From Actinomyces israelii DSM 43320 (lineage in GTDB: Bacteria > Actinomycetota > Actinomycetes > Actinomycetales > Actinomycetaceae), in assembly GCF_000711965.1 (NCBI RefSeq), contig NZ_JONS01000018.1:11111-75110 (forward strand): a stretch of DNA of 64,000 bases. The letters run 5' to 3'. Shown here one piece after another: positions 21,847-30,210 of this stretch. A program made the position numbers and the translations under genes. Positions within the stretch are counted from its first letter, which is position 1. Each line of letters starts with the position of its first letter. Below the pieces are notes generated by a model that saw only the letters and a program-made list of their open reading frames with translations, did not search any database and was not told the origin of the DNA.

Positions 21847-24567
21847 CTACCGCGGCGGCTGGAACCGGCTGTCATCGGCACGGCCGGTACCACCGGCGGG
21901 TCCGGTGGGCCCGCCGGCGTGCCCGTACTCGGCCGCGGCCGGCCGGCCCGTCTGGGGTGCGATGCCGTAGGACCCCGGTGACACGGAAGGGGGCGCGGCA
22001 GGACCCCCGGCAGGAGGCGCTGGCCGCGCAGGTGGCGCGCTCCCGTTCCCGTCGGCGGCAATGCGGTTGTAGGCCAGTGACAGGCCGAAACAGACGAGGC
22101 CGGCGGCTCCCAGGGCGATAATGCGGGTGACGGAGCTCTGGTCGCCGATGTCCATGACCGCCAGCTTGAGCACCGAGACGAGCACCAGCACGAGGCCGTA
22201 GTGGCGCAGCATCGTGGCCCGCAGCCGGAAGCCGGCGGCGATGCACGCCGCGCCGGTCGCCAGCAGCACGACCGTCAGGATGATGCCCGACATGCGCTCG
22301 CCCGCGAGAACCCGGATGGACCACCACACCAGGACCGACATGAGCCCTGCCGTGGCCAGCGCCTCGGCGGGGCGGCGCAGCCACGGCCACAGCAACCAGG
22401 CCGCCGTCGTCCCGGCGCCCAGGGCAACGGCAACCAGCAGCAACTGCCATATGAGAGCACTGACCGTCATTGCGCAGAGGAGCTGGACCAGTCCCATGAC
22501 GGCCAGAGCGAGGTAGCCGCCCCACAGAGGCGCCGGAGGCGTGGGAGCCGTCGGCGTCGTCCCGTCGACGCCTGCGCGCTGACCGGCCAGGGCGGCGGTC
22601 AGCAGCGCGGTGGGAGTGGGCGCGGACCAGACCAGGCCCAGACGCACCAGGGCAATGGCGATCACACCCCCAGCGAGCGCGCTGACCGCCGTCGTCGTCT
22701 CTGAGGACGGCATGGCCTGGAAGAGGAGCACGGGGAGAAGGACAACCAGGTCGGCCGCCAGGAGCCACGACGCGGAGGCCAGGTTGTCGCGCCGCGCGGT
22801 CATGCTTCCGGTACCGGCCTCATGCGGCGGTCCGCTGTCGGGGAGCGCCCGGGGCGCCCGGCCGAGCACCTGCTCGAGCACAGCCGTTCCTGCCGGGACG
22901 AGAACGAACCCGGCCAGGGCGCAGACGCGGCTGACGGTGTCGGTCTGCAGCGCGCCCGCCAGCACCGCGGCGCCGGAGGCCGCCATGACGGGAACGGCGG
23001 TGGGCTGGCCCTGGCGCGCGTAGAGCGCCAGGGCCGCCGCGAGCATGATGACGACGACGGGGAAGAAACGGATCTGCGTGAAGCATGAGGCGAGCCCCAC
23101 GACGACGGCGATGGCCAGGTGCACCGACGTCACCTGCGCGCGCCACGCCTGCGGGGTCCTCACTGTCAGGAGAAGGACACTGGCGACGGCCACCAGCAGG
23201 GGCACGCCCAGGGCTCCGGCGTCGAGCAGGACGCGGTGCTCGGCGCCGCCCGGGGCGGAGAGCCCCGAGCCCCCGTGGAGGAGGCTCTGAAGGCCCACGA
23301 GCCGGAGCTGCGCGCTCACCGCGACCAGTCCCACCAGGGCCCAGTCGATGCCCGCGACCCACTGCCATCCCGCGCGGTAGATCCGAGGACCGGCATCGAG
23401 GACCTGTGCGCCCAGGAGTGCGGCGGGGAACAGCATGAGCAGGGCGCACAGGGACTCGTTCTCCGCGGCCAGCGTGCGGGCCGGAGTGAGCAGGAGCGCG
23501 GCGATGGCGGCGGGGACCGCGGTGGCGGGGAACCAGGGGGCCAGCCGCATGGACGTCGAGGAGCGCGCCAGGTAGGCGGTGATGGCGGCGAGGGCGAGGA
23601 CGTCCAGGCACACGAGCGGCCAGATGAGCGAGGCCGTGTCCGGGTGGGCGCCCGCGTGCCACGCCGCGAAGCCGATGGTCACCAGCGTGCCCAGGCCCGA
23701 GACGACCGCCGTGAAGATCTGGCTCGTCGCCCTGGCGGTGATCAGGAGGACGATGCTCCAGAGGGTCATGAGCCCGAAGGCCGCGAAGACCGGCAGGCCC
23801 GTCTCCAGCAGGACGGCGCCGATGACCGCGACGAAACCGAGCGCCCCGCCGGTGCCGGTCAGGGTCGCGGCGGCGACCTGCAGGCGTTTGCTGCGTCGTG
23901 CCACAGCGGTGCCCGAGACGACCAGGCCAGCCGCGGCCGCCATGAGGAAGCCGACCTTGATCGTGTCGGGGATGGAGCTCCAGACCAGCGCGATGAGGCT
24001 GACGGCCGCCAGCACCACCAGGATCGCGGCGGCGCCGGACAGCAGGTAGCGGCCGATATTGCCCTCCGAACGCGCGCGGTCCCAGCCGGTGGAGGGGGCG
24101 ATCGGGGACGGCGGCCGCTGGGCCCCGGCGGACGGGGGCCCGTACACACCGGACACCGCCGTTGCCGCGGCAGCAGCGGGTTGAGGCCGGGGCGCGTGGG
24201 CCGGATGCTGCGCAGCCGGCGGCACGGCGGCGGGCCGGGGGACATCGGCAGGACGGGGGACGGCGGGGCCCTGCGCCGCGGGAGGCTCTGCGATCGCCGA
24301 CGCCGGTTCGGGTGTCGCGGGCCCGTGGCGCTCCGCGGCGGTCTCCGGCGCGGGCTTCTTCGGCCGCTCCGGCTGCACGGGCGCGGTAGTCTCAGAGCGC
24401 GCACAGGACCGGGCCGCGGGCTCGGGTGCCGCCGCAGAGCGCTCGGGGGCGGTCACGCGTTGCGCGATCCAGTCGATCTTGCGCTCCATGAGGTCGAGCC
24501 TGAGCAGGATCTCCCGGAGCTCGCCGCCGAACGGGGGCTGGACGCCGGGATAGTAGGGCGCTGACAT
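21847..24567 (-). CDS. Large polytopic membrane protein, DUF2339-like
   Basis: 906 residues. A short N-terminus (MSAPYYPGVQPPFGGELREI, then a helix KIDWIAQRVTAPE) is followed by a Pro/Ala/Glu-rich, probably disordered linker (about 50-165), then about 20 hydrophobic helices beginning at GRYLLSGAAAILVVLAAVS. The pattern GNIGRYLL...GGALGFVAVIGAVLL resembles the DUF2339 family of unknown function. The C-terminal tail is again Pro/Gly/Ala-rich. Start ATG 24567 has GGAGG six bases upstream. It lies divergent from the UDP-glucose pyrophosphorylase with about 170 bp between. No enzymatic motif is visible; a role in envelope assembly or transport would be a guess. Confidence 0.75.
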   Translation of the reverse strand: MSAPYYPGVQPPFGGELREILLRLDLMERKIDWIAQRVTAPERSAAAPEPAARSCARSETTAPVQPERPKKPAPETAAERHGPATPEPASAIAEPPAAQGPAVPRPADVPRPAAVPPAAQHPAHAPRPQPAAAAATAVSGVYGPPSAGAQRPPSPIAPSTGWDRARSEGNIGRYLLSGAAAILVVLAAVSLIALVWSSIPDTIKVGFLMAAAAGLVVSGTAVARRSKRLQVAAATLTGTGGALGFVAVIGAVLLETGLPVFAAFGLMTLWSIVLLITARATSQIFTAVVSGLGTLVTIGFAAWHAGAHPDTASLIWPLVCLDVLALAAITAYLARSSTSMRLAPWFPATAVPAAIAALLLTPARTLAAENESLCALLMLFPAALLGAQVLDAGPRIYRAGWQWVAGIDWALVGLVAVSAQLRLVGLQSLLHGGSGLSAPGGAEHRVLLDAGALGVPLLVAVASVLLLTVRTPQAWRAQVTSVHLAIAVVVGLASCFTQIRFFPVVVIMLAAALALYARQGQPTAVPVMAASGAAVLAGALQTDTVSRVCALAGFVLVPAGTAVLEQVLGRAPRALPDSGPPHEAGTGSMTARRDNLASASWLLAADLVVLLPVLLFQAMPSSETTTAVSALAGGVIAIALVRLGLVWSAPTPTALLTAALAGQRAGVDGTTPTAPTPPAPLWGGYLALAVMGLVQLLCAMTVSALIWQLLLVAVALGAGTTAAWLLWPWLRRPAEALATAGLMSVLVWWSIRVLAGERMSGIILTVVLLATGAACIAAGFRLRATMLRHYGLVLVLVSVLKLAVMDIGDQSSVTRIIALGAAGLVCFGLSLAYNRIAADGNGSAPPARPAPPAGGPAAPPSVSPGSYGIAPQTGRPAAAEYGHAGGPTGPAGGTGRADDSRFQPPR

Positions 24568-24738
24568 GATTGCCTCCAGATAAGAGGTGTGACTCATTGA
24601 GGGTAGAAGATGGGTTGCACCGGAGAAAAGGGAAGTGCAGCCCTGTGGATAACTCGTCTCCCGGGCGGCGTGAACCGAGGGGAGAGGCGCTGCGGCGGAT
24701 GGTGCGCAGATGCGCAGGCGACCCGTTAGGCTCGCGCC

Positions 24739-26115
24739 ATGAGCGAGAACGGACTCACTGCCGCCCAGCGCAAGATGCGCGACGCCGGCGTCGCGCAGCA
24801 GGCCATCGACGTCTTCAGCCACTACTACCGGGCCCTGGAGGACGGCGCCACCGGTCTGATCCCCGAGGAGACCATCGAGTCTCTGACGCATATCGACTCC
24901 ATCGAGGACGTTGAGATCAGCGAGGCCGGTGCCCGCGAGGCGCTGTCGCGCACCGTGATGATCAAGCTCAACGGGGGCCTGGGCACGTCCATGGGCATGG
25001 ACAGGGCCAAGTCGCTGCTGCCCGTGCGCGACGGCAAGTCCTTCCTCGACATCCTGGTCGACCAGGTGATGGCGGCGCGCCGGACCCACGGCGTCTCCCT
25101 GCCGCTGATCTTCATGGACTCCTTCCGCACCCGGGACGACACGCTCGCGGCCCTCGCCGAGCACCCCGGCGTCGCGGTCGACGGGATTCCCCTGGACTTC
25201 CTGCAGAACCGGGAGCCCAAGCTTCGTGCCGACGACCTCACCCCCGTGACGTGGGAGGCGGATCCCGACCTCGAGTGGTGCCCGCCCGGGCACGGCGACA
25301 TCTACACCGCCCTGGTCGCCTCCGGCGTCCTCGATACGCTGCTGGAGCACGGTTACAGGTACGCCATGACCTCCAACTCCGACAACCTGGGTGCCGCGCC
25401 GAGCGCCCGCATCGCCGGCTGGTTCGCGGCCTCCGGCGCACCGTACGCCCCCGAGATGTGCCGGCGCACGCCCGCCGACGTCAAGGGCGGGCACCTGGCG
25501 GTGCGCAAGAGCGATGGCCGGATCATTCTGCGCGACACCGCGCAGACGCCGGCTGACGAGATGCACTTCTTCACCGACCAGTACCGCCACCCCTTCTTCC
25601 ACACCAACAACCTCTGGTTCGACCTGCGGGTCCTGCGCGACACGCTCACCGAGCGCAAGGGGATCCTCGGCCTGCCGCTGATCAGGAACGCCAAGACGGT
25701 CGATCCGGCCGACTCCTCCTCGACGCCGGTCATCCAGCTCGAGACCGCGATGGGCGCCGCCGTCGAGGCCTTCGAGGGCGCCACCGCCGTCGAGGTGCCG
25801 CGCAGCCGCTTCCTGCCGGTCAAGACGACCAACGACCTGCTTCTGCTGCGCTCAGACGTCTACGAGGTCGATGAGGACGGCCTGCTCCGGATGGTTGCCG
25901 AGCGGGCCTGCACCGTGAGTCTCGATCCGCGCTACTACAAGAAGATCAAGGACTTCGACGCACGCTTCCCGGCGGGGGCGCCGTCGCTGCGGGGCGCCGA
26001 GCGCTTCACGGTGGAGGGGGACTGGACCTTCGGGGCCGGCGTCGTCGCCACTGGTGACGCCCATGTTGCCCAGGCCGGTTCGCCGGGGGAGGTGGCCCCC
26101 GGCACCCGGCTCTGA
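24739..26115 (+). CDS. UTP-glucose-1-phosphate uridylyltransferase, eukaryotic type
   Basis: 458 residues. It makes UDP-glucose from UTP and glucose 1-phosphate for glycogen, cell-wall and glycolipid synthesis. It belongs to the eukaryote-like UGPase family, not GalU: the nucleotide loop is KLNGGLGTSMGMDRAKSLLP (about residues 75-94), with FMDSFRTRDDT, CPPGHGDIYTAL, FHTNNLWFDL and VPRSRFLPVKTTNDLLLLRS. Length is typical of the family in actinomycetes. A TAGGCT -10 element sits just upstream of the ATG. The strong hairpin 30 bp after the stop ends the unit. Confidence 0.93.
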   Translation: MSENGLTAAQRKMRDAGVAQQAIDVFSHYYRALEDGATGLIPEETIESLTHIDSIEDVEISEAGAREALSRTVMIKLNGGLGTSMGMDRAKSLLPVRDGKSFLDILVDQVMAARRTHGVSLPLIFMDSFRTRDDTLAALAEHPGVAVDGIPLDFLQNREPKLRADDLTPVTWEADPDLEWCPPGHGDIYTALVASGVLDTLLEHGYRYAMTSNSDNLGAAPSARIAGWFAASGAPYAPEMCRRTPADVKGGHLAVRKSDGRIILRDTAQTPADEMHFFTDQYRHPFFHTNNLWFDLRVLRDTLTERKGILGLPLIRNAKTVDPADSSSTPVIQLETAMGAAVEAFEGATAVEVPRSRFLPVKTTNDLLLLRSDVYEVDEDGLLRMVAERACTVSLDPRYYKKIKDFDARFPAGAPSLRGAERFTVEGDWTFGAGVVATGDAHVAQAGSPGEVAPGTRL

Positions 26116-26145
26116 CCTCCGTCCCAATGCGCCAACCGGTGCGCC

Positions 26146-26174
26146 GGGGCCCGGACCATGCCGGTCCGGGCCCC
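26146..26174 (+). terminator. Strong hairpin after UGPase gene
   Basis: GGGGCCCGGACC, a 5-base loop, then GGTCCGGGCCCC: a perfect 12-bp stem 30 bp after the stop codon. There is no T tract, as is common for GC-rich actinobacterial terminators. Confidence 0.7.
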
Positions 26175-26315
26175 GCTCCGTGTGCGCTCGAGCGCCTCCG
26201 CCCTGTCGCAGGGCGAATACTTCGGTCACCGCGCCGTCCTTGATCTGAGCCCGGCGCAGGTCGAGCTCGGGCCGCTGAAGACTGCCGTTGCCCTTCTGCG
26301 CGTCTTGAGCGGCTA

Positions 26316-27512
26316 TGGCTGGAATTAAACAAGATGGTATTCTGGAGCGGCTGCTGCGGGACTCCTGGTTGGCGTCTGCGGAGGATCTCGCACGAGGACT
26401 GCCTCGTGCAGGTCGACATGATGGACAAGGAGCGGGGCGTCCTCGTCAGGTGGAGGAGGCGTTCGGACATCCTGCAGGCTTGTGAGGATTGAGGTGGAGG
26501 CGGTTGTGTGCGCTGCCCGTGGCGTCGGCCTGGATATTAATTGCGGAGGTGGTCGGGCGGGCCGGGGGAGGCGGTGCGTGAGTGGCTGTCGCGGTGGCGG
26601 AAGGGCCAGGCTGGGCCCTCGTGGTAACCGGTCACGCCGTGGGCGAGAGCGCGGCGAGGCTCAAGCGGGCGCAGAAGGGAGGAGGTGGAGGAGGTTCCTG
26701 GTGAGCCGCCATCGAAGCTGCTCTCGGGGACGGGTGCCGGGGCCGTGCTCTGGGGCGCCCGCGGCTCCTTGAGGATGTCGCGTCCGATCAGGTTCGGCGT
26801 CGGGTACAGGTCCGGCTCCTCCTGACCTGCTGCTCATGCGCCCTGTCGGGCATGAGCCTCAGGCTCCCCGACCCGTCCGGGGGGCGCCGCGACAAGAGAG
26901 GGGCGCCGCCAGGCGGATGGCCGAGATCCGGCGCCAGGTCAACGATCTGCTGGAAGCGGGGTGGGAGGCCTGGCGCCGTTGAGGAGGTCCGCGCCCGCCA
27001 CGAGGCCGGGACCCGACGCATGTGGCTTCCCAAGGGAAAAAGAACAAGGCTGTCCGTGGACCGGGCGAAGGCGAGCCGGTCGTTCCTCGGGGCACTGAGC
27101 CTGACGACCAGGACAATGAGGACCCACCCGATCCAGGGAGACCAGGACGCCGAGCAGACCCGCCCTCATGACGGGTCGCCTGGCGCGCGAGACCGACGAG
27201 GGACAAGGAGGACCGCGGCCGTCCTGGACAACGCCAGGCTCCACCACGCCAAGGCCCTGACCGACCTATACGCCCCCGGCCAGGAGCCAGGACGCATCAC
27301 GCCCATCTACATGCCCGCCCTGCGCCCCCGATACCGGGTCCCACCAAGCACGTACGGGACACCGCCAGAGCCAGCACCGCCAGCCCCAGCCCGCTCGCCC
27401 CGGAGAACACCCTCGCGCCCCTCACCGCCTACACCACCAACCACACCCTCGACCACGACGTCGAGCACCCCCAATCACACCACCACACACCGACCTTGTT
27501 TAACTCCAGCCA
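26316..27512 (+). mobile_element. IS630-like element, degenerate full-length copy
   Basis: 1197 bp with inverted ends TGGCTGGAATTAAACAAG (26316) and, on the minus strand from 27512, TGGCTGGAGTTAAACAAG. It is flanked by TA on both sides (26314-26315 and 27513-27514), the classic IS630 target duplication. The transposase is broken into several frames: an HTH-like part at about 26490-26650 and a DDE part at about 27170-27330 (RITPIYMPALRPRY). The short flank 26175-26313 contains no recognisable gene, and neither does 27515-27657. Confidence 0.85.
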
Positions 27513-27657
27513 TACCTGGAAGGATCTTGGCCCGATAGAGAACTGGCGCTGCTTTCACGCCGTCGTCCCGGACTATTTCGGCCGGACCTCCCTTCAAAGC
27601 GGATCCGCGGCCGCTGTTCGTGCTCTCGGCAGGAGTGCGGCCCGCAGCGCCTCATCC

Positions 27658-28443
27658 TCAGCCGAGCTGCTCGGCTACTCCAGCGAGCAGCAGGGCGTGC
27701 GTCGCGGCATCGGCGGCGCAGACGAGACCGTCGTGACAAAGATGGAGCGGTTCGCCGCGCAGCCCGGTGAGGACGCATCCCGCGGCCCGGCAGATTCCGA
27801 TTCCGCTGGAGAAGTGAACACTGGTCTGGCGCCGCCCCGGCAGGACGAGCCCGGCGCGGAGCCCGGTCGCCACCCAGGCGAGGGCGATGCCGGTGCCGAC
27901 GAACCGGGGACTCAGGGTCTGGAAGGCCGAGGACCTCCAGAACCGTGCGGAGGAGAATCCCTGTTCGTCCGGGTCGACCGTTTCCATGAGGATCTCGACG
28001 ATCCGCGAGGACGCGCTCGGGGCGGCGGGCTCATCATGGCCGGAGACGCGTATGAAGGCCTCTGCCCCGTTCGTCCAGGTCAACCGGTGCGGCTCCGCGA
28101 CGGCTGCGGCGAGAACGTCGTCGCCCTGCGTAAGGGCCACCGAAGCGCCATAGGGCCCTTCCCCGGCGGCGTAGTTGAGAGTGCCGCACAGCGGGTCGAC
28201 GAACCACACGCGCTCCGCGTCCCGGGGACCGCTGCGGCCGGACTCCTCGGCGATCACCGCGTCGTCGGGACGCTGGCTCCGCACAACGGCGAGGATGGCG
28301 TTCTCGGCCGCGGTATCCACTTCGGTGGCGAAATCGGCTCCGGACTTCCACCGTCGCCCGAGGTCGCTGCCCACCCACGAGCGATGGACCTGCGCAGCGG
28401 CCTCGGCGGCGCTGACGGCGGTCTCCGAGTCGGTCGGGCTCAT
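27658..28443 (-). CDS. Inositol-monophosphatase-like protein with altered metal site
   Basis: 261 residues, the usual length of the IMPase/HisN/SuhB superfamily of Mg2+-dependent phosphatases. Family landmarks: ADFATEVDTAAENAI, VIAEESG (first metal-binding Glu) and FVDPLCGTLNYAAG, which corresponds to the DPLDGTTNF motif. The second Asp of that motif, a catalytic metal ligand, is Cys here. The C-terminal WD..A ligand region reads HFSSGIGICRAAGCVLT, so that Asp is also absent. The protein may have changed substrate or lost catalysis. I chose ATG 28443 because family similarity begins just after it. Monocistronic, downstream of tRNA-Val(CAC) on the same strand. Confidence 0.75.
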   Translation of the reverse strand: MSPTDSETAVSAAEAAAQVHRSWVGSDLGRRWKSGADFATEVDTAAENAILAVVRSQRPDDAVIAEESGRSGPRDAERVWFVDPLCGTLNYAAGEGPYGASVALTQGDDVLAAAVAEPHRLTWTNGAEAFIRVSGHDEPAAPSASSRIVEILMETVDPDEQGFSSARFWRSSAFQTLSPRFVGTGIALAWVATGLRAGLVLPGRRQTSVHFSSGIGICRAAGCVLTGLRGEPLHLCHDGLVCAADAATHALLLAGVAEQLG

Positions 28444-28601
28444 GGGGTGATCGTACTGCGAGACAATCAACCGCCGCCGAGCGGCCGATAGTTGACATCG
28501 AGGATGCCGGGGCGGCCGTGGAATCGTGCGGCGTGGTGGCGGCGGGGATCGAGCCGCGCATACGCCGCCCGCGGCGCAGCCTTCGCGTGAAGACATCGCG
28601 G

Positions 28602-28674
28602 TGGGCGATACTGGAATCGAACCAGTGACCTCCTCGGTGTGAACGAGGCGCTCTAACCCCTGAGCCAATCGCCC
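28602..28674 (-). tRNA. tRNA-Val (CAC)
   Basis: Minus-strand cloverleaf with acceptor GGGCGAT/ATCGCCC, D-arm GCTCAGGGGTTAGAGC, anticodon arm CCTCG-TTCACAC-CGAGG with anticodon CAC, and T-arm CTGGTTCGATTCCAG. CCA is not encoded. It is transcribed away from the tRNA-Gly/Cys/Val cluster. Confidence 0.95.
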
Positions 28675-28752
28675 GATGCGGGGGACAGGCTATCCACCGC
28701 CGACGCCGTCGGGCAAATGAGGTTCTGGTGAGGTGGATCACCGTGCTGACGT

Positions 28753-28783
28753 TTGCGGTCGACGGCCGTCAGGGTGTTATGGT
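28753..28783 (+). promoter_or_regulatory. Promoter of the tRNA-Gly-Cys-Val cluster
   Basis: TTGCGG (28753-28758) and TATGGT (28778-28783) with 19 bp between, about 42 bp before tRNA-Gly. It is a good housekeeping-sigma match for this genome, with a slightly long spacer. Confidence 0.5.
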
Positions 28784-28825
28784 TTTCCAGCGTCACGCGT
28801 CCCGAGGCGGGGCGGTGGAATGCAC

Positions 28826-28898
28826 GCGGATGTGGCTCAGTTGGTAGAGCATCACCTTGCCAAGGTGAGGGTCGCGGGTTCGAGTCCCGTCATCCGCT
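28826..28898 (+). tRNA. tRNA-Gly (GCC)
   Basis: Cloverleaf with acceptor GCGGATG/CATCCGC, anticodon arm CACCT-TGCCAAG-type loop with anticodon GCC, and T-arm GCGGGTTCGAGTCCCGT. CCA not encoded. First gene of a three-tRNA cluster. Confidence 0.95.
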
Positions 28899-28938
28899 CC
28901 GAGGAGCAGGGAGCCTCCCAGCCCCCAGCACCTTCACT

Positions 28939-29009
28939 GGTGGGTTGGCCGAGAGGCTAGGCACCGGCCTGCAAAGCCGTTTACACCGGTTCGAATCCGG
29001 TACCCACCT
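28939..29009 (+). tRNA. tRNA-Cys (GCA)
   Basis: 71-nt cloverleaf with acceptor GGTGGGT/ACCCACC, anticodon arm CGGCC-TGCAAAG-type loop with anticodon GCA, and T-arm CCGGTTCGAATCCGG. Second gene of the cluster, 40 bp after tRNA-Gly. Confidence 0.95.
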
Positions 29010-29010
29010 C

Positions 29011-29082
29011 GGGCGATTGGCGCAGCGGGAGCGCGCTTCCCTGACACGGAAGAGGTCACTGGTTCGATCCCAGTATCGCCCA
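29011..29082 (+). tRNA. tRNA-Val (GAC)
   Basis: Cloverleaf with acceptor GGGCGAT/ATCGCCC, anticodon arm CTTCC-CTGACAC-GGAAG with anticodon GAC, and T-arm CTGGTTCGATCCCAG. It starts one base after tRNA-Cys. Its acceptor and T arms nearly match those of the opposite-strand tRNA-Val(CAC). Confidence 0.95.
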
Positions 29083-29415
29083 CCGCCGACCCGATGCACC
29101 GTACCCGCTCACATGCTGCGGTCTTCTTTGACCGCTCAGTTCTGTCTGCTCTCGGCGCGCAGCAGGCGCCTCTGACGCGCGCCGGTTGAGCCGTGGCGCG
29201 GCAACTGCGGCAACCGCTCTGAGGGGCATGGCCGCACCCGGTCCGATGGTGAGCGGCCCGGTGTCCGCGCAGGTAGGCGCAGGGCGCGCGAGGCCCGCGA
29301 AACGGGACGAGGACGTACGGGGAGGTGCCGAGTCCGCGAGGGTGTCCCCTGCGAACCGCGGCGGCCCGGCTGCGCCACAGCGGAGCGGGCGCAGCCGCAA
29401 GAGCCGGAGAGTCTG

Positions 29416-29465
29416 GCGCAATATCTCTCACGCAACCATGAAGGCGCAGCAGATTATGCGCAATA
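29416..29465 (+). promoter_or_regulatory. Direct repeats in the ArsR upstream region
   Basis: The 436-base gap 29083-29518 holds no recognisable gene. It contains a small hairpin GCGGTC-N6-GACCGC (29118-29135), a possible weak end of the tRNA transcript, and an AT-richer patch with GCGCAATA at 29416-29423 and again at 29458-29465. The start-to-start distance is 42 bp, four helical turns, and a further GCGCA occurs near 29480. This suggests an operator for the ArsR protein encoded just after. TTGCTG near 29466 could be its -35. Confidence 0.4.
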
Positions 29466-29518
29466 CTTGCTGTACATTGAGTCTTGCGCAGGATTCTCCC
29501 GCTGTCTAGGGTCGACCC

Positions 29519-30154
29519 ATGCCCCGCAAGGTCGCCGACCCCGCCGTGATGAGAGCCGTCGCGCATCCGCTTCGTCTGGCGATCCTCACCGAGATGTGGG
29601 ACGCCAACAGGCCGCTGCGGGCGGCCGACCTCGCTGAGATCCTCGGAGAGCCCGCCAACTCCATCAGCTACCACATCCGCAGGCTGCGGGACGCCGGATA
29701 CGTCCAGGACGCCGAGGGCCCCGAGGGCAGCACGGCGCGCGACCACTGGTACACCTCGCCTCAGCGCGGGATCACGGACACCGATGAGGCGGGTGACGCC
29801 GAAGACCTGGACGACGCCTTCGGCGCCGTGCTGCGGACGCGCTTCAGCCAGGTCGCCGAGCACGTCATTAACGCCCAGGCGGCGGAGGAGGGCCCGCTGG
29901 TCCACATCGATGGCATGATCTGGATGCCGAAGGACCTGGCCCGCACCTACGCCCGGTGTCTGGCGGACCTGGCCACCGAGATGCGCCGGGCGGCCGACGC
30001 CGCCCGCGAGAGCGCCGAGCCCGGCACGCCCTTCACCCGGTACGCATTCACCACCGACCTCGTCCCCGAGACCCGCCGGGGCGCGCGCCTGGAGCTGCCG
30101 GCCGAGCAGACGCCCGAGCGCGAGGGCCGGGAGGGCGACCCGGGCGCGCCCTGA
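29519..30154 (+). CDS. ArsR-family winged-helix regulator
   Basis: 211 residues. The N-terminal winged helix is clear: MRAVAHPLRLAILTEMWD, LRAADLAEILGEPANSISYHIRRLRDAGYV (about 25-60). The C-terminal ~130 residues form a helical domain (FSQVAEHVINAQ, LARTYARCLADLATEMRRAA) as in ArsR proteins often paired with MFS transporters. No transporter is adjacent here. No metal-binding CxC motif is visible, so sensing by another ligand is more likely. The ATG at 29519 fits family starts. Paired repeats upstream suggest autoregulation, which is inference. Confidence 0.85.
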   Translation: MPRKVADPAVMRAVAHPLRLAILTEMWDANRPLRAADLAEILGEPANSISYHIRRLRDAGYVQDAEGPEGSTARDHWYTSPQRGITDTDEAGDAEDLDDAFGAVLRTRFSQVAEHVINAQAAEEGPLVHIDGMIWMPKDLARTYARCLADLATEMRRAADAARESAEPGTPFTRYAFTTDLVPETRRGARLELPAEQTPEREGREGDPGAP

Positions 30155-30210
30155 GCCCGGCCCCGCGCCAGGTGCGCCCGCCGCCGTCCCGACTCGCGGC
30201 GCGCCCGCCG

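Noticed and set aside
24568-25602. N-terminal extension of the DUF2339-like gene through the UGPase region
   Set aside because: The frame is open only as an antisense shadow of the UGPase gene. The ATG at 24567 has a good ribosome binding site and starts sensible protein text.
26175-26313. Minus-strand text LQRPELDLRRAQIKDGAVTEV near the IS630 left end
   Set aside because: Looks protein-like for about 25 residues, but I recognise no family and find no start. It may be a relic; not enough to annotate.
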